Assembly: GCA_902521315.1 (NCBI GenBank)
Contig: CABYRH010000004.1
Span: forward strand, 1-32,248
Source of the DNA: an uncultured Alphaproteobacteria bacterium
GTDB taxonomy: Bacteria > Pseudomonadota > Alphaproteobacteria > HIMB59 > GCA-002718135
DNA length: 32,248 nt
Direction: 5' to 3'
The notes beneath the pieces are model-generated. The model saw only the letters and a list, made by a program, of their open reading frames with translations, made no database searches and was not told the DNA's origin. The translations under genes were made by a program, and so were the position numbers. Positions 22,610 through 31,687 of this stretch are shown here, piece by piece; position 1 is the first letter of the stretch; every line of letters starts with the position of its first letter.

Positions 22610-23438
22610 GCCTTTTCATTAAATCATCTAATTGATTTAAATCAGAGTAATAAAGAGTTAGTGAGCCGGATGATCCATTTTCATTAAATTGGATGGATGT
22701 TTTTAGACCTATTTTGTCTGAAAGCTCCTTTTCAAGATCAGTTATATTAGGATCTTTTGAAATTTTTTTAGTTTTGTTTTTTTTAAATTCAGATGTTATT
22801 TTTTCTATCTGTCTTACGCTAAGTTTTTTTTCAATTATTTCTTTGGCCTTATTAATAGCATCAGGCACACCGATAAGAGCTCTCGCATGACCCATTGATA
22901 AGTCCCCATTTATTACCATCTCTTGTATTTTTATATCAAGCTCTAAAAGGCGCAAGATATTTGAGACATGACTTGAGCTTTTTCCAATTAGTTTAGCAAG
23001 GCTTTCGTTGTTTATGCCTTTGATATTAATTAATCCTTTGTAGGCATTAGCCTCTTCAATAACATTTAAATCTTCTCTTTGAATATTTTCTATTAAGGCT
23101 GCTTCTAAAACATTAGTGTCATCAAGATTTTTAATGACACATTCTACTTCATGCATTCCATTTAATTGACAAGCTCTCCATCTTCTTTCCCCTGCAATAA
23201 TCTGATATTGACCGTCTTTTATTGGTTTTATAATTATAGGCTGAATTAAACCTTGGTTTTTAATTGAGGATGAGAGCTCTTTTAGATCCTCATCTTTAAA
23301 GTTTTTTCTTGGTTGGGAAGGATTAGGGATTATTTGAGATATATTAATTTTTTGAATTCCATTACTGCTTTTAGAGTTATTGTTTGAAGTAGATAAAAGA
23401 GCTCCTAGGCCCATTCCTAGTTTATTTTCTTTATTCAT
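22599..23438 (-). CDS. parB: Chromosome-partitioning protein ParB
   Basis: ParB binds parS sites, spreads as a CTP-loaded clamp and directs origin segregation. The 279-residue protein starts with GMGLGALL, the ParA-stimulating N-terminal type, then shows ISQIIPNPSQPRK, the CTP-binding blocks IIAGERRWRA and ENIQREDLNVIEEA, and a helix-turn-helix around SLAKLIGKSSSHVSNILRLL that reads parS. The C-terminal dimer domain ends in YYSDLNQLDDLMKRL. It overlaps parA by 8 bases. Two matching parS cores lie about 3.2-3.4 kb to the right, inside the same gene run. Confidence 0.95.
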   Translation of the reverse strand: MNKENKLGMGLGALLSTSNNNSKSSNGIQKINISQIIPNPSQPRKNFKDEDLKELSSSIKNQGLIQPIIIKPIKDGQYQIIAGERRWRACQLNGMHEVECVIKNLDDTNVLEAALIENIQREDLNVIEEANAYKGLINIKGINNESLAKLIGKSSSHVSNILRLLELDIKIQEMVINGDLSMGHARALIGVPDAINKAKEIIEKKLSVRQIEKITSEFKKNKTKKISKDPNITDLEKELSDKIGLKTSIQFNENGSSGSLTLYYSDLNQLDDLMKRLKK

Positions 23439-24204
23439 AACTATTATTTTGATTTAAAATTACTTCTTTTGCAAGCTCAATATAAGCCAAAGAACCAGCA
23501 GCTTGTGTATCGTATACTAATGCTGGTTTACCATGACTTGGGGCCTCAGATATTTTAACATTTCTTGGAATGGTTGTTTTGTAGACTTGATTGCCAAAGT
23601 GTTGTCTTACATCTTTCTCTACTAATGAACTCAGTGAATTTCTTTTATCTAACATTGTTAATAAAATTCCTTCAATTCTTAAATCTTTATTAAAGTTTTG
23701 TTGAATTAGTTTTATTGTCTGCATTAATGCTGAAAGTCCCTCAAGCGCGAAGAACTCAGACTGAAGAGGAATAAGCGTAGTGTCAGATGCAACTAGTGAA
23801 TTAATAGTTAGCAGACCAAGTGCGGGCGGACAATCTACAAAAATAAAATCAAAATCATTAATTTCAGTGAAGATCGATTTAAAAACAAATTCTCTGTCTT
23901 GAAAATCTGAAAGCTCTACCTCTGCTGCGGCTAAATCTGTGTTTGCTCCAATTATTTTTAGACCAGGAATTAATGTTTCTTTTACTCCTTCTGCAAGAAG
24001 CTTCTTTTCATGAATCATTTCATAAATCGAGGGTTTTCTATCATTATAAGTAAGTCCAAGTCCGGTGCTAGCATTACCTTGTGGATCAGCGTCAACAATT
24101 AAAACATTTTTTTTCACTGCGGCTAATGAAGTGGCTAGATTTATTGTGGTTGTTGTTTTGCCAACACCGCCCTTTTGATTGGAAATAGAAATGATTTTTT
24201 TCAC
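23431..24204 (-). CDS. parA: Chromosome-partitioning ATPase ParA (Soj)
   Basis: ParA binds DNA non-specifically in its ATP dimer form and is released by ParB, which moves the duplicated origins apart. The 257-residue protein has the deviant Walker A KGGVGKTT (11-18) with the signature lysine, DADPQGNASTGLG, and Walker B FVDCPPALGLLT. There is no N-terminal DNA-binding extension, as in chromosomal rather than plasmid type Ia proteins. Start and stop overlap its neighbours: 4 bases with rsmG and 8 bases with parB. This gives one mnmE-mnmG-rsmG-parA-parB run. Confidence 0.96.
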   Translation of the reverse strand: MKKIISISNQKGGVGKTTTTINLATSLAAVKKNVLIVDADPQGNASTGLGLTYNDRKPSIYEMIHEKKLLAEGVKETLIPGLKIIGANTDLAAAEVELSDFQDREFVFKSIFTEINDFDFIFVDCPPALGLLTINSLVASDTTLIPLQSEFFALEGLSALMQTIKLIQQNFNKDLRIEGILLTMLDKRNSLSSLVEKDVRQHFGNQVYKTTIPRNVKISEAPSHGKPALVYDTQAAGSLAYIELAKEVILNQNNSYE

Positions 24205-24806
24205 AGTTTTTTATATTTGTTTATTTTTAACACACACCCATCACCCTCACTTTGACTTGAATAAAGATCGTATTCAAATTTAAAAGATTTTTTTGCTTCA
24301 TGTATTTCTTTCTTAACATTTCTTCCTTTTAGAAAAAGAAGTGATGTATTTTTTTTAGTAAAAAAGCGTGAATAATCTAATAATTTTGCCAATGGAGCAA
24401 AAGCTCGACAGATAATAAAGTCAAATTTTTGATTTTTGATTTTTTCAACCCTTGTACAAATGGTTTTTATGTCTAAGTTCTGCTCGTGTGCAAATTCTTT
24501 AATAAAGTTTATTTTTTTCATCTTTGAGTCAATCAATAATATATTCGTATGCCCAAATATATGTAAGATCACCCCTGGTAACCCTGCACCAGTGCCAAGA
24601 TCTATTATTGATGCATTTTTTTTCAATATAAATTCAGACAATTGTAGTGAATCGTTAATATGTCTATCCCAAGAAACATCAATTGTGGAGGAGCCTACCA
24701 AATTGTGTATTTTGTTGCATTTTGATAACTTCAGTATGTAGCTATCGATTAAATCAATTTGCTTTCTGTTAAGATTATATTTTTTTATTACAGTCCCTTT
24801 ATCCAA
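24201..24806 (-). CDS. rsmG: 16S rRNA m7G527 methyltransferase RsmG (GidB)
   Basis: RsmG methylates N7 of G527 in the 530 loop of 16S rRNA using S-adenosylmethionine. The 201-residue protein shows WDRHINDSLQL, the SAM-binding IIDLGTGAGLPGVIL and ICRAFAPLAKLL, all in family order. The length is normal. It starts 1 base after the stop of mnmG and overlaps parA by 4 bases. Loss of this enzyme gives low-level streptomycin resistance in other bacteria. Confidence 0.94.
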   Translation of the reverse strand: MDKGTVIKKYNLNRKQIDLIDSYILKLSKCNKIHNLVGSSTIDVSWDRHINDSLQLSEFILKKNASIIDLGTGAGLPGVILHIFGHTNILLIDSKMKKINFIKEFAHEQNLDIKTICTRVEKIKNQKFDFIICRAFAPLAKLLDYSRFFTKKNTSLLFLKGRNVKKEIHEAKKSFKFEYDLYSSQSEGDGCVLKINKYKKL

Positions 24807-24807
24807 A

Positions 24808-26673
24808 TTATGCTGCTTTTTTGTTTTTATTTTTTTTAATAAATCTAAGAAGGGCTATAGTGGCTGCTGGCGTTACACCTGATATTCTTGAAGCTGCTCC
24901 TAGCGTCGGTGGTTTAATTTTTGATAGCTTTTCAACTATCTCATTGGATAAACTCCCAACTAATTTATAGTTGGTTGTTTTAGGAATTTTTAAATTTTCT
25001 TCTTTTTCAAAATCTTGTATATCCATTTTTTGTCTATCAAGATAACCTGCATATTTAGCTTCAATTTCTATTTGTTCCATCACATCATCTTCTAAGTCAT
25101 TTAGCTGCGGAAGTATTTTTTTAAGCTTGGAAGTTGTAATATTAGAAAACGACAAGAGATCTATGATATTCCTTTTTTTTCCATCTTTGTTTATTTTTAT
25201 CCCTTTTTTTAGAAGTGCATCTGGTGAATATTTGTGATTTTTAACAAACTTAAATCCCTCTTTTATTCTTTTAGACTTTTTTTCGAACTCTCTTTGCCTG
25301 TCTATATGAACACAACCTATATCAATTCCAAGAGGTGTAAGTCTTAAATCTGCATTATCAGCCCGAAGTAAAAGCCTATATTCGGACCTTGAAGTAAACA
25401 TTCTATATGGCTCTTTAGTTCCTTTTGTAACCAGATCATCTATTAAAACACCTATATATCCAGAAGACCTGGGTATTATAAATTCTTTATTAGATTTTGT
25501 TTTAAGCGACGCATTTATTCCGGCCATTATACCTTGTGCAGCCGCTTCTTCGTATCCAGTTGTTCCATTTATCTGTCCTGCAAAAAATAAATTTTTAATT
25601 TTTTTTGTTTCAAGTGTATGTGTTAGTTCTTGTGGGTCAACAAAATCATACTCAATGGCGTAAGCGGGTTGTGTAATCGTAACATTCTCTAAACCTTTAA
25701 TTGTTTTAACAAATTGCTCCTGAATTTCAGTAGGAAGTGAAGAAGATATTCCGTTTGGATATATTAAATCACTATCTAATCCTTCTGGCTCTAAAAATAT
25801 TTGGTGCGATGACTTACTTTTAAATTTATGGATCTTGTCTTCAATAGATGGACAATACCTAGCCCCCATTGATTGTATCTCACCTGAGTACATAGGTGAT
25901 AGGTTAAGGTTCTGAGCAATTATTTCGTGAGTTTTTTTATTAGTTTGGGTAATAAAACAGGATATTTGATGAATGTGGATATCTCTGTTGATAAAAGAAA
26001 ATGGAATGAGCTTTTTATCTGGGTGTTGTTCATTTAAGTAATTGAAATTTATAGTTTTTTTTAGTAATCTTGGGGGTGTTCCTGTTTTCAATCTGCCTAT
26101 TGAAAACTTTAGCGCCTTAAGCCTTTTTGCGAGCTTTATTGAGGGCTTATCACCAACTCTGCCGGCTTCTTGCTTCTCAGAGCCTATTCTAATTAACCCT
26201 TGTAAGAAAGTACCTGTAGTTAAAACCACAGATTTAGATGGTATTTTTTTGTTATCACCTAAAACAACTCCATTTACCTGATTATTTAAAACAATTAAAT
26301 CTTCCACGGTACCCTCAATAATTTGAAGATTTTTTTGCTCAGATACAAGCTCATTTATGGCATTTTTATATAAAATACGATCTGTTTGTGCCCTTGGACC
26401 CCTTACAGCAGCACCTCTGCTGGAATTTAACATTCTAAATTGTATACAGGATTTGTCTGTTGCTTTTGCCATAATTCCATCTAAAGCATCTATTTCCTTT
26501 ACAAGATGTCCTTTTCCAAGACCTCCAATTGCAGGATTACATGACATTTCTCCTATTTTATTAACTTTATGAGTAATTAAAGCTGTTTTTGATCCAGTTC
26601 TTGCAGATGAACATGCTGCTTCTACGCCTGCATGCCCCCCACCAATTACAATTACATCAAATTTATTGTTCAT
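24808..26673 (-). CDS. mnmG: tRNA U34 carboxymethylaminomethyl synthesis protein MnmG (GidA)
   Basis: MnmG works with MnmE to add a carboxymethylaminomethyl group to U34 of certain tRNAs, using FAD, NADH and methylenetetrahydrofolate. The protein (621 residues from this start) begins [18 protein letters not shown] (FAD site), then has [30 protein letters not shown] and [19 protein letters not shown], all hallmarks. The start is ATG 26673, preceded by AAAAGAGA. An in-frame GTG at 26685 exists but lies inside a parS site. The C-terminal tail is lysine-rich. The gene follows mnmE, so both partners are co-expressed. Confidence 0.96.
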   Translation of the reverse strand: MNNKFDVIVIGGGHAGVEAACSSARTGSKTALITHKVNKIGEMSCNPAIGGLGKGHLVKEIDALDGIMAKATDKSCIQFRMLNSSRGAAVRGPRAQTDRILYKNAINELVSEQKNLQIIEGTVEDLIVLNNQVNGVVLGDNKKIPSKSVVLTTGTFLQGLIRIGSEKQEAGRVGDKPSIKLAKRLKALKFSIGRLKTGTPPRLLKKTINFNYLNEQHPDKKLIPFSFINRDIHIHQISCFITQTNKKTHEIIAQNLNLSPMYSGEIQSMGARYCPSIEDKIHKFKSKSSHQIFLEPEGLDSDLIYPNGISSSLPTEIQEQFVKTIKGLENVTITQPAYAIEYDFVDPQELTHTLETKKIKNLFFAGQINGTTGYEEAAAQGIMAGINASLKTKSNKEFIIPRSSGYIGVLIDDLVTKGTKEPYRMFTSRSEYRLLLRADNADLRLTPLGIDIGCVHIDRQREFEKKSKRIKEGFKFVKNHKYSPDALLKKGIKINKDGKKRNIIDLLSFSNITTSKLKKILPQLNDLEDDVMEQIEIEAKYAGYLDRQKMDIQDFEKEENLKIPKTTNYKLVGSLSNEIVEKLSKIKPPTLGAASRISGVTPAATIALLRFIKKNKNKKAA

Positions 26674-26679
26674 GTCTCT

Positions 26680-26691
26680 TTTCACGTGAAA
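26680..26691. promoter_or_regulatory. parS site 1 (ParB-binding) between mnmE and mnmG
   Basis: TTTCACGTGAAA is a perfect 12-base palindrome matching the core of the bacterial parS consensus TGTTTCACGTGAAACA. It fills almost all of the gap between the mnmE stop codon (26692-26694) and the mnmG start, abutting the first and lying 6 bases before the second. It is only about 2.5 kb from parA. Confidence 0.9.
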
Positions 26692-27978
26692 TTATTTACC
26701 TATACAAAAATCACTAAATATTATATCTAAAATTTTCTCTATATCAAATTTTTGATTAATTCCATCAATATAAATTATTGATCTTCTAACATTTTCAGCA
26801 GCAATATCTATTTCTTTTAAATCTAAACTTTTAAGCAGTAAAAGAGATTTCTTTAGGCTTTCCATATGTCTTTCACGTGAAAAGACTGGTCCAGAAATTG
26901 GTTTTTTCTTTAATTTTGAAGATATGGTTTCAATAAGAGGTTCAATTCCATAACCAGATACTGATGAAATACTATGCGCTCCTCTAATTTTCTTTTTATT
27001 TGTATCATGTTTTGATTTAACAAATATTTTTGATTTGATTTTACTGTAGTTTTTCTTTTCATTGTTTTTGAGAAAAATTATATTTAAATCAGATTTTTCA
27101 GCGCTCTCTAAGGATCTTTCAATACCTATTTTTTCAATTAAATTCTTATATTTTCTTATTCCAGCTGTATCAATAAATGTGTATTTATCTCCTTTAATAT
27201 CTAGTGTGGAGCTAACTAAATCTGTTGTAGTACCTGGTATATTAGTAACTATAGAAACTTCTCTGTTATTAATATAATTAATAAAGGAGGATTTTCCTGT
27301 GTTTGGCTTTCCAATAATGGTTATTTTAAAACCATTATAAATTTGTCTAGATAAAGTTGATCTTTCGATAATATTTTCAATTTGTTTGTATATGTTCTTA
27401 TTTTGTTCTCTTATGTTTTTATATATTTCTTTAGGAAGGTCTTCATCAGCAAAATCAATTATGGCCTCTATATCTGCTAGAAGTTTTTTTTGTTTATTTG
27501 ATATTTCATTAACTAATTTATCTAAATTTCCACTTAAATTACCAATGGCTGTCTTTCTTTGATTTTCAGTTTCTGCATTAACCAAATCATTAATTGTTTC
27601 AGCTTCTAAAACACTAAGCTTATCATTCATTAAAGCTCTTTTGGTAAATTCTCCAGGCTCAGCAAGTCTGATCTGTTTTTTTAATAGGGTTTTAGTTATT
27701 TTGTTAATTACAGAAATACTTCCATGACAAGATATTTCCACCATATCCTCCCCTGTATAGCTTTTTGGTGATTTAAAAAAAGTTGTTAGCGTCTGATCTA
27801 CAACACTCTTTCCATCTAATAAATTGTTCAAGGTAGCAAAGTTTGATTTAAATTTTTTTTTAGAAGATATTGATTTAATTATTTTATGAGAACCTTTTCC
27901 AGAAACCCTAAAAACAGCTATACCTGATTTACCTCTTTGTGTAGCAAGAGCAAAAATCGTATCCTTTGAAGGTTTCAT
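26692..27978 (-). CDS. mnmE: tRNA modification GTPase MnmE (TrmE)
   Basis: MnmE partners with MnmG in wobble-uridine modification. The 428 residues show the N-terminal folate-binding domain (TIFALATQRGKSGIAVFRVSG), helical domain, an inserted G domain and the C-terminal CIGK (425-428), whose cysteine is the family hallmark. G motifs: G1 GKPNTGKSS (223-231), GTTTD (249-253), G3 DTAG (270-273). The G4 position reads SKHD (322-325) where NKxD is standard, an unusual change in the guanine contact. A parS core lies inside the coding sequence at 26871. The gene lies 63 bases after rho. Confidence 0.95.
   Translation of the reverse strand: MKPSKDTIFALATQRGKSGIAVFRVSGKGSHKIIKSISSKKKFKSNFATLNNLLDGKSVVDQTLTTFFKSPKSYTGEDMVEISCHGSISVINKITKTLLKKQIRLAEPGEFTKRALMNDKLSVLEAETINDLVNAETENQRKTAIGNLSGNLDKLVNEISNKQKKLLADIEAIIDFADEDLPKEIYKNIREQNKNIYKQIENIIERSTLSRQIYNGFKITIIGKPNTGKSSFINYINNREVSIVTNIPGTTTDLVSSTLDIKGDKYTFIDTAGIRKYKNLIEKIGIERSLESAEKSDLNIIFLKNNEKKNYSKIKSKIFVKSKHDTNKKKIRGAHSISSVSGYGIEPLIETISSKLKKKPISGPVFSRERHMESLKKSLLLLKSLDLKEIDIAAENVRRSIIYIDGINQKFDIEKILDIIFSDFCIGK
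26871..26882. promoter_or_regulatory. parS site 2 (ParB-binding) inside mnmE
   Basis: A second perfect TTTCACGTGAAA core, 191 bases from the first, lies within the mnmE coding sequence, where it encodes part of FSRERHM. Flanking bases (TC before, AG after) differ from the full 16-base consensus. Confidence 0.88.
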
Positions 27979-28041
27979 TTTTTGGGAATTAAACCCAAGA
28001 TTAAATTAAGTAAATAGGAAAGATTATAATAAAATTTATAT

Positions 28042-29298
28042 TTATTTGGTTCCCATGCTTTGGAAGAATTCATTATTAGTTTTTGTATTTTTCATTTTAT
28101 CTAACAAGAATTCCATGGCTTCTGTACTCCCCATTGGGGCTAGTATTTTTCTTAAAATAAAGATTTTTCCAAGCTCACCTTTATCAAGTAATAATTCTTC
28201 TTTTCTTGTTCCTGACTTACCAATATCAAAAGCTGGATAAGTCCTTTTTTGACTAAGTTTTCTATCAAGGACCATTTCACTGTTGCCTGTACCTTTAAAT
28301 TCTTCAAATATTACTTCATCCATTCTGCTTCCTGTATCTATTAAAGCAGTGGCAATAATTGTAAGTGATCCGCCTTTTTCTACGTTCCTTGCAGCTCCGA
28401 AAAATCTTTTTGGTCTTTGTAAGGCATTGGCATCAACACCACCTGTTAATACCTTTCCACTAGATGGAACAACGGTATTGTAAGCTCTTCCAAGTCTGGT
28501 GATTGAATCAAGAAGAATTACAACATCATGTTTATATTCAACCAGTCTTTTAGCTTTTTCAATTACCATTTCAGCAACCTGAACGTGGCGTGAAGCAGGT
28601 TCGTCAAAGGTTGAACTAATTACTTCACCTTTAACAGATCTTTGCATATCAGTAACTTCTTCTGGTCTTTCATCAATTAGCAAAACAATCAGTTTAGCGT
28701 CGGGACTATTAGCAGTTATAGCATTAGCAATTTTTTGCATAATTATTGTTTTACCAGTGAAAGGTTGCGCAACAATTAGTTGTCTTTGTCCTTTTCCAAG
28801 AGGAGCAATAATATCAATTATTCTTTCTGTGTTATCCGGCATAGGTTTTTCTTGTTCAAGTTTGAACCTTGCTTCAGGATATAGAGGTGTTAAATCTTCA
28901 AAGTTAACCCTATTTTTGACTAAATCAGTTTCTTTACCGTTTATTTTGTTAATTTTAGTTATAGCAAAATATCTTTCCCCTTGCTTTGGAGATCTTATTT
29001 CACCTTCAACGCTATCACCTGTTCTTAAGCTAAATTTTTTAATTTGTGATGGAGAAATATAGATATCATCTGGGCCTGGAAGATAATTTGACTCCGAAGA
29101 CCTTAAAAAACCGAAACCATCTTGCATAATTTCAATAACCCCTAAACCAGTGATAATTTCACCTTCCTCAGCAATTGTTTTTAAAATTGCAAACATCAAA
29201 TCTTGCTTTCTAAGAGATGAAGGGTTTTCTATACCAAGCTTGTCTGCCTGTTTTAAAAGTTCTTGGGGTTCTTTTCCTTTTAATTCCTGTAAATTCAT
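28042..29298 (-). CDS. rho: Transcription termination factor Rho
   Basis: Rho is the hexameric RNA helicase that ends transcription at C-rich unstructured RNA. The 418 residues hold the Rho N-terminal helical domain ([15 protein letters not shown]), the cold-shock-like RNA-binding domain with GFGFLRS (61-67) and [10 protein letters not shown], and the RecA-type motor with Walker A QPFTGKT and Walker [17 protein letters not shown]. The secondary RNA site region [20 protein letters not shown] is intact. The P-loop has Phe180 where Lys or Arg is usual. It heads the leftward run and diverges from maf across the putative origin. Confidence 0.96.
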   Translation of the reverse strand: MNLQELKGKEPQELLKQADKLGIENPSSLRKQDLMFAILKTIAEEGEIITGLGVIEIMQDGFGFLRSSESNYLPGPDDIYISPSQIKKFSLRTGDSVEGEIRSPKQGERYFAITKINKINGKETDLVKNRVNFEDLTPLYPEARFKLEQEKPMPDNTERIIDIIAPLGKGQRQLIVAQPFTGKTIIMQKIANAITANSPDAKLIVLLIDERPEEVTDMQRSVKGEVISSTFDEPASRHVQVAEMVIEKAKRLVEYKHDVVILLDSITRLGRAYNTVVPSSGKVLTGGVDANALQRPKRFFGAARNVEKGGSLTIIATALIDTGSRMDEVIFEEFKGTGNSEMVLDRKLSQKRTYPAFDIGKSGTRKEELLLDKGELGKIFILRKILAPMGSTEAMEFLLDKMKNTKTNNEFFQSMGTK

Positions 29299-29719
29299 AA
29301 TGTTGTTGGGGTAGTTAAGAAATGAAATATTTTAATAATCAAAATTGAAGTTAATGTCAAAATAATAATAAATATATAATTTATATATCTAATTGTAGTA
29401 TTAGTTGTAAGGTTAAAAAGCTTAATTACTGCTTTATTATTATATTATTCTTTACTTACCAACATATGAATAACAACTCTTACAAATATGTTAATCTAAA
29501 GAATATTGAAAAAAAATATTATTTTTAAATAACTTGCAATGCAATAAGTTTTTAATAACTTGTTATTAATTTTGTATAATAAATTTATTAATACCCAGCC
29601 TATAAAAATCAGACAGGTTATTAAGTTGTTAACAACACATTTTAAAAAAAAAAGAACTATTTCTTAAATTTAAATTACATTTAATAGTGTTTATAACTAT
29701 AATTTTTATTAACACACTT
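29299..29719. other. AT-rich divergent spacer between rho and maf: candidate replication origin (oriC)
   Basis: This 421-base gap has no gene. It is almost entirely A and T between about 29325 and 29400. It contains the inverted repeats TTAATAAC-TT-GTTATTAA (29552-29569) and GTTGTTAACAAC (29625-29636), a direct repeat AATAACTTG at 29528 and 29554, and one-mismatch DnaA-box-like sequences TGTTTATAA (29688-29696, inverted) and TTATGCACC (29718-29726). The genes on both sides are transcribed away from it, and parA, parB and two parS cores lie within 7 kb. In several alphaproteobacteria the origin lies in this gene neighbourhood. No perfect TTATCCACA box is present, so the call is tentative. Confidence 0.5.
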
Positions 29720-30310
29720 ATGCACCAAAAATTTATTTTAGCTAGTTCAAGTAAATCTAGATACAAAATATTAAAAAATGCAGGATTAAATTTCACACAA
29801 AAAAAACCAAACTGCAACGAAGAAGATATTAAAAAAAATATCAATAGAAACACAAGGCCTGAAATTTTTGCAAAAAAACTTTCTTATGAAAAAGCAAAAA
29901 GTGTAAGCAAACAAAAACCGTATTCTAATAAGATTGTTTTAGGCTGTGATACTGTCATTTATCACAATGGAAAAATTTTAGATAAAGTAAATTCTATTGA
30001 GAAAGCCAAAGAAAAAATAAAGTCTCTATCAGGAGGGGAACACTTAATAGTATCAGGTTTAACTATTTGTTTGAATGGCTCTAAAGTTTGGGAAAATTAC
30101 GAAAAAACTTATGTCAAAATAAGAAAGCTTAATAACAGTGAAATAAACACATACCTAAAAAAAACAGGTAAACAAATACTAAGCTCTGTAGGCTGTTATC
30201 AAATAGAAAGTTTAGGGCCAAATATTATTGAGAGCATAAAAGGAGATTATTTTAATGTTATGGGATTACCTTTATTTAATTTACTAGATTATTTATATTC
30301 AAAAAAATGA
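29720..30310 (+). CDS. maf: Nucleoside triphosphate pyrophosphatase, Maf family
   Basis: Maf proteins hydrolyse non-canonical or modified nucleoside triphosphates and so clean the nucleotide pool. The start at 29720 gives a 196-residue protein beginning MHQKFILASSSKSRYKIL, matching the canonical LAS.SPRR..LL start, though with Lys-Ser-Arg. Next are CDTVIYHNGKILDK (the catalytic Asp region) and SGGEHLIVSGL. An upstream ATG at 29687 would add eleven hydrophobic residues not seen in the family. The stop overlaps aroE by 4 bases (ATGA). Specificity between dTTP/UTP and m7GTP types cannot be told. Confidence 0.88.
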   Translation: MHQKFILASSSKSRYKILKNAGLNFTQKKPNCNEEDIKKNINRNTRPEIFAKKLSYEKAKSVSKQKPYSNKIVLGCDTVIYHNGKILDKVNSIEKAKEKIKSLSGGEHLIVSGLTICLNGSKVWENYEKTYVKIRKLNNSEINTYLKKTGKQILSSVGCYQIESLGPNIIESIKGDYFNVMGLPLFNLLDYLYSKK

Positions 30311-31089
30311 AAAAACTTTACGTGGTTGGGAACAAGGTATCTAAAAGTCTTTCGCCAACAATATTTAACTATTGGTTTAAAAAATATAACATTAAAGCAA
30401 GATACGGGTATTTAGAGCTTACTGAAAAAAACTTTCATAATAAAATAAAAGATGTTTTGGAAAAAAAGGATACGCTTGCTTTAAATATTACCATTCCATT
30501 TAAAAAGAAAATTATAAAACATCTTGACAAAATAGACGTCCACGCAAAAAAAATTGGCGCAGTAAATTGTGTAACAAATAAAAAAACTATAAATGGAACG
30601 AATACTGATTGGACTGGATATTACAAAACCCTACCAAACATAAAAAAAACCAAAAATAGAAAAGTTATTATTTTGGGTTATGGAGGTGCATCACACGCCA
30701 TTCACTATGTTTTAAAGAAGAGGGGTTTTAAGGATATTTTAATTTTCAACAGATCTAAGAAAAAAATTAAGTATTCAAAAAACACTGAGTATACAAAAAA
30801 ATATAGTGATCTTGAAACATACCTTGAAGGGGTTTTTTTAATAATTAATACTACACCAACAAACCCTATATTGAAAAAACACTTAAAACTTATTGCCAAA
30901 TCCACAATTGTAAGCGACATTGTTTACAGCCCAAAAAACACCTTATTTCTCAAACAGTTTCCAAAGAATAAAAAGATTTATGGAATATCAATGTTGATAG
31001 AACAGGCCAAACCGTGTTTTAAAATGTGGTTTGGTAAAAACCCATCTGTAGACAGAAAAATGCTTAACGCTATTTATAAAAAAATTTAA
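30307..31089 (+). CDS. aroE: Shikimate dehydrogenase (NADP+)
   Basis: AroE reduces 3-dehydroshikimate to shikimate, the fourth step of the aromatic pathway. The 260-residue protein has the substrate site SKSLSPTIFNYWF, the catalytic Lys region NITIPFKKKI, GAVNCVTN, NGTNTDWTGYY with the catalytic Asp, and the NADP-binding ILGYGGASHAIHYVL. Near the end is GISMLIEQAKPCFKMWFG. The length is close to the usual 270. It overlaps maf by 4 bases and its stop codon shares one base with the coaE start (TAATG). Confidence 0.94.
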   Translation: MKKLYVVGNKVSKSLSPTIFNYWFKKYNIKARYGYLELTEKNFHNKIKDVLEKKDTLALNITIPFKKKIIKHLDKIDVHAKKIGAVNCVTNKKTINGTNTDWTGYYKTLPNIKKTKNRKVIILGYGGASHAIHYVLKKRGFKDILIFNRSKKKIKYSKNTEYTKKYSDLETYLEGVFLIINTTPTNPILKKHLKLIAKSTIVSDIVYSPKNTLFLKQFPKNKKIYGISMLIEQAKPCFKMWFGKNPSVDRKMLNAIYKKI

Positions 31090-31679
31090 TGACAAAAACT
31101 ATAGCAATAACAGGTGGCATAGGATCGGGTAAATCCACCTTTTGTAGTAAATTAAAAGAAAAAGGTTTTAAAATTCACAGTTCAGATGAGCAGGTGTCCA
31201 AAATATATAAAAACCCTGAAAAAAAATTTGTTACTTATTTGCGTACCATAGGTTTGTCAAAGTCCATTTCAAAAAAAAATATAGATAAAAAAATTATATC
31301 AAAGATTATTTTTGAAAATAAACAGATAAGAAAAAAGCTCGAGTTATACATATTTAAAATAGTTAGAAAAAAGAGGTCTGATTTTATAAAAAAAGAAAAA
31401 CAAAAAAAAACAAAATTAATTTTTATTGATATACCCTTATTGTTTGAAAACAATTTAGAGAAACAGTTCAACAAAGTAATATCGATAATAGCCTCCAAAC
31501 GAGTAAGATTAAAAAGATTGCAAAAAACGAGAAAAATGACTGAAAACCAATTTAAGAACATAACTCGTTCTCAAACATCAGATGTTATAAGAAAAAAGAA
31601 ATCTGATTATGTTATTTATAACAACTCGACATTAAAGGATTATAAAATTAAGATTAATAAGCTAATAAGTAAACTTTAG
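31089..31679 (+). CDS. coaE: Dephospho-CoA kinase
   Basis: CoaE phosphorylates the 3' hydroxyl of dephospho-CoA, the last step of coenzyme A synthesis. The 196 residues begin KTIAITGGIGSGKSTFCS (P-loop 9-17), followed by HSSDEQVSKIY (canonical DAD), FIDIPLLFENN (canonical DIPLLFE) and the lid stretch RLKRLQKTRKMTENQF. It is very lysine-rich, in step with the AT-rich genome. The usual Asp-Ala-Asp is reduced to Ser-Asp-Glu. It is coupled to aroE by a 1-base overlap, and dnaQ follows after 8 bases. Confidence 0.93.
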   Translation: MTKTIAITGGIGSGKSTFCSKLKEKGFKIHSSDEQVSKIYKNPEKKFVTYLRTIGLSKSISKKNIDKKIISKIIFENKQIRKKLELYIFKIVRKKRSDFIKKEKQKKTKLIFIDIPLLFENNLEKQFNKVISIIASKRVRLKRLQKTRKMTENQFKNITRSQTSDVIRKKKSDYVIYNNSTLKDYKIKINKLISKL

Positions 31680-31687
31680 TTAATATA

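Noticed and set aside
26674..26685. GTG 26685 as the mnmG start
   Set aside because: It lies within the parS palindrome and adds residues the family lacks; ATG 26673 has AAAAGAGA before it and leads directly into the FAD-binding strand.
27982..27998. Hairpin TTGGG/CCCAA before the mnmE start as a terminator of rho
   Set aside because: The stem has five pairs and in the direction of transcription is followed by A, not T; it may matter little or tune initiation.
29687..29719. Upstream ATG for maf
   Set aside because: It would add eleven hydrophobic residues before the canonical MHQKFILAS start and run through a DnaA-like box region.
29299..29719. Canonical DnaA boxes in the rho-maf spacer
   Set aside because: No exact TTATCCACA is present on either strand; only one-mismatch forms occur, so they are reported as weak support.
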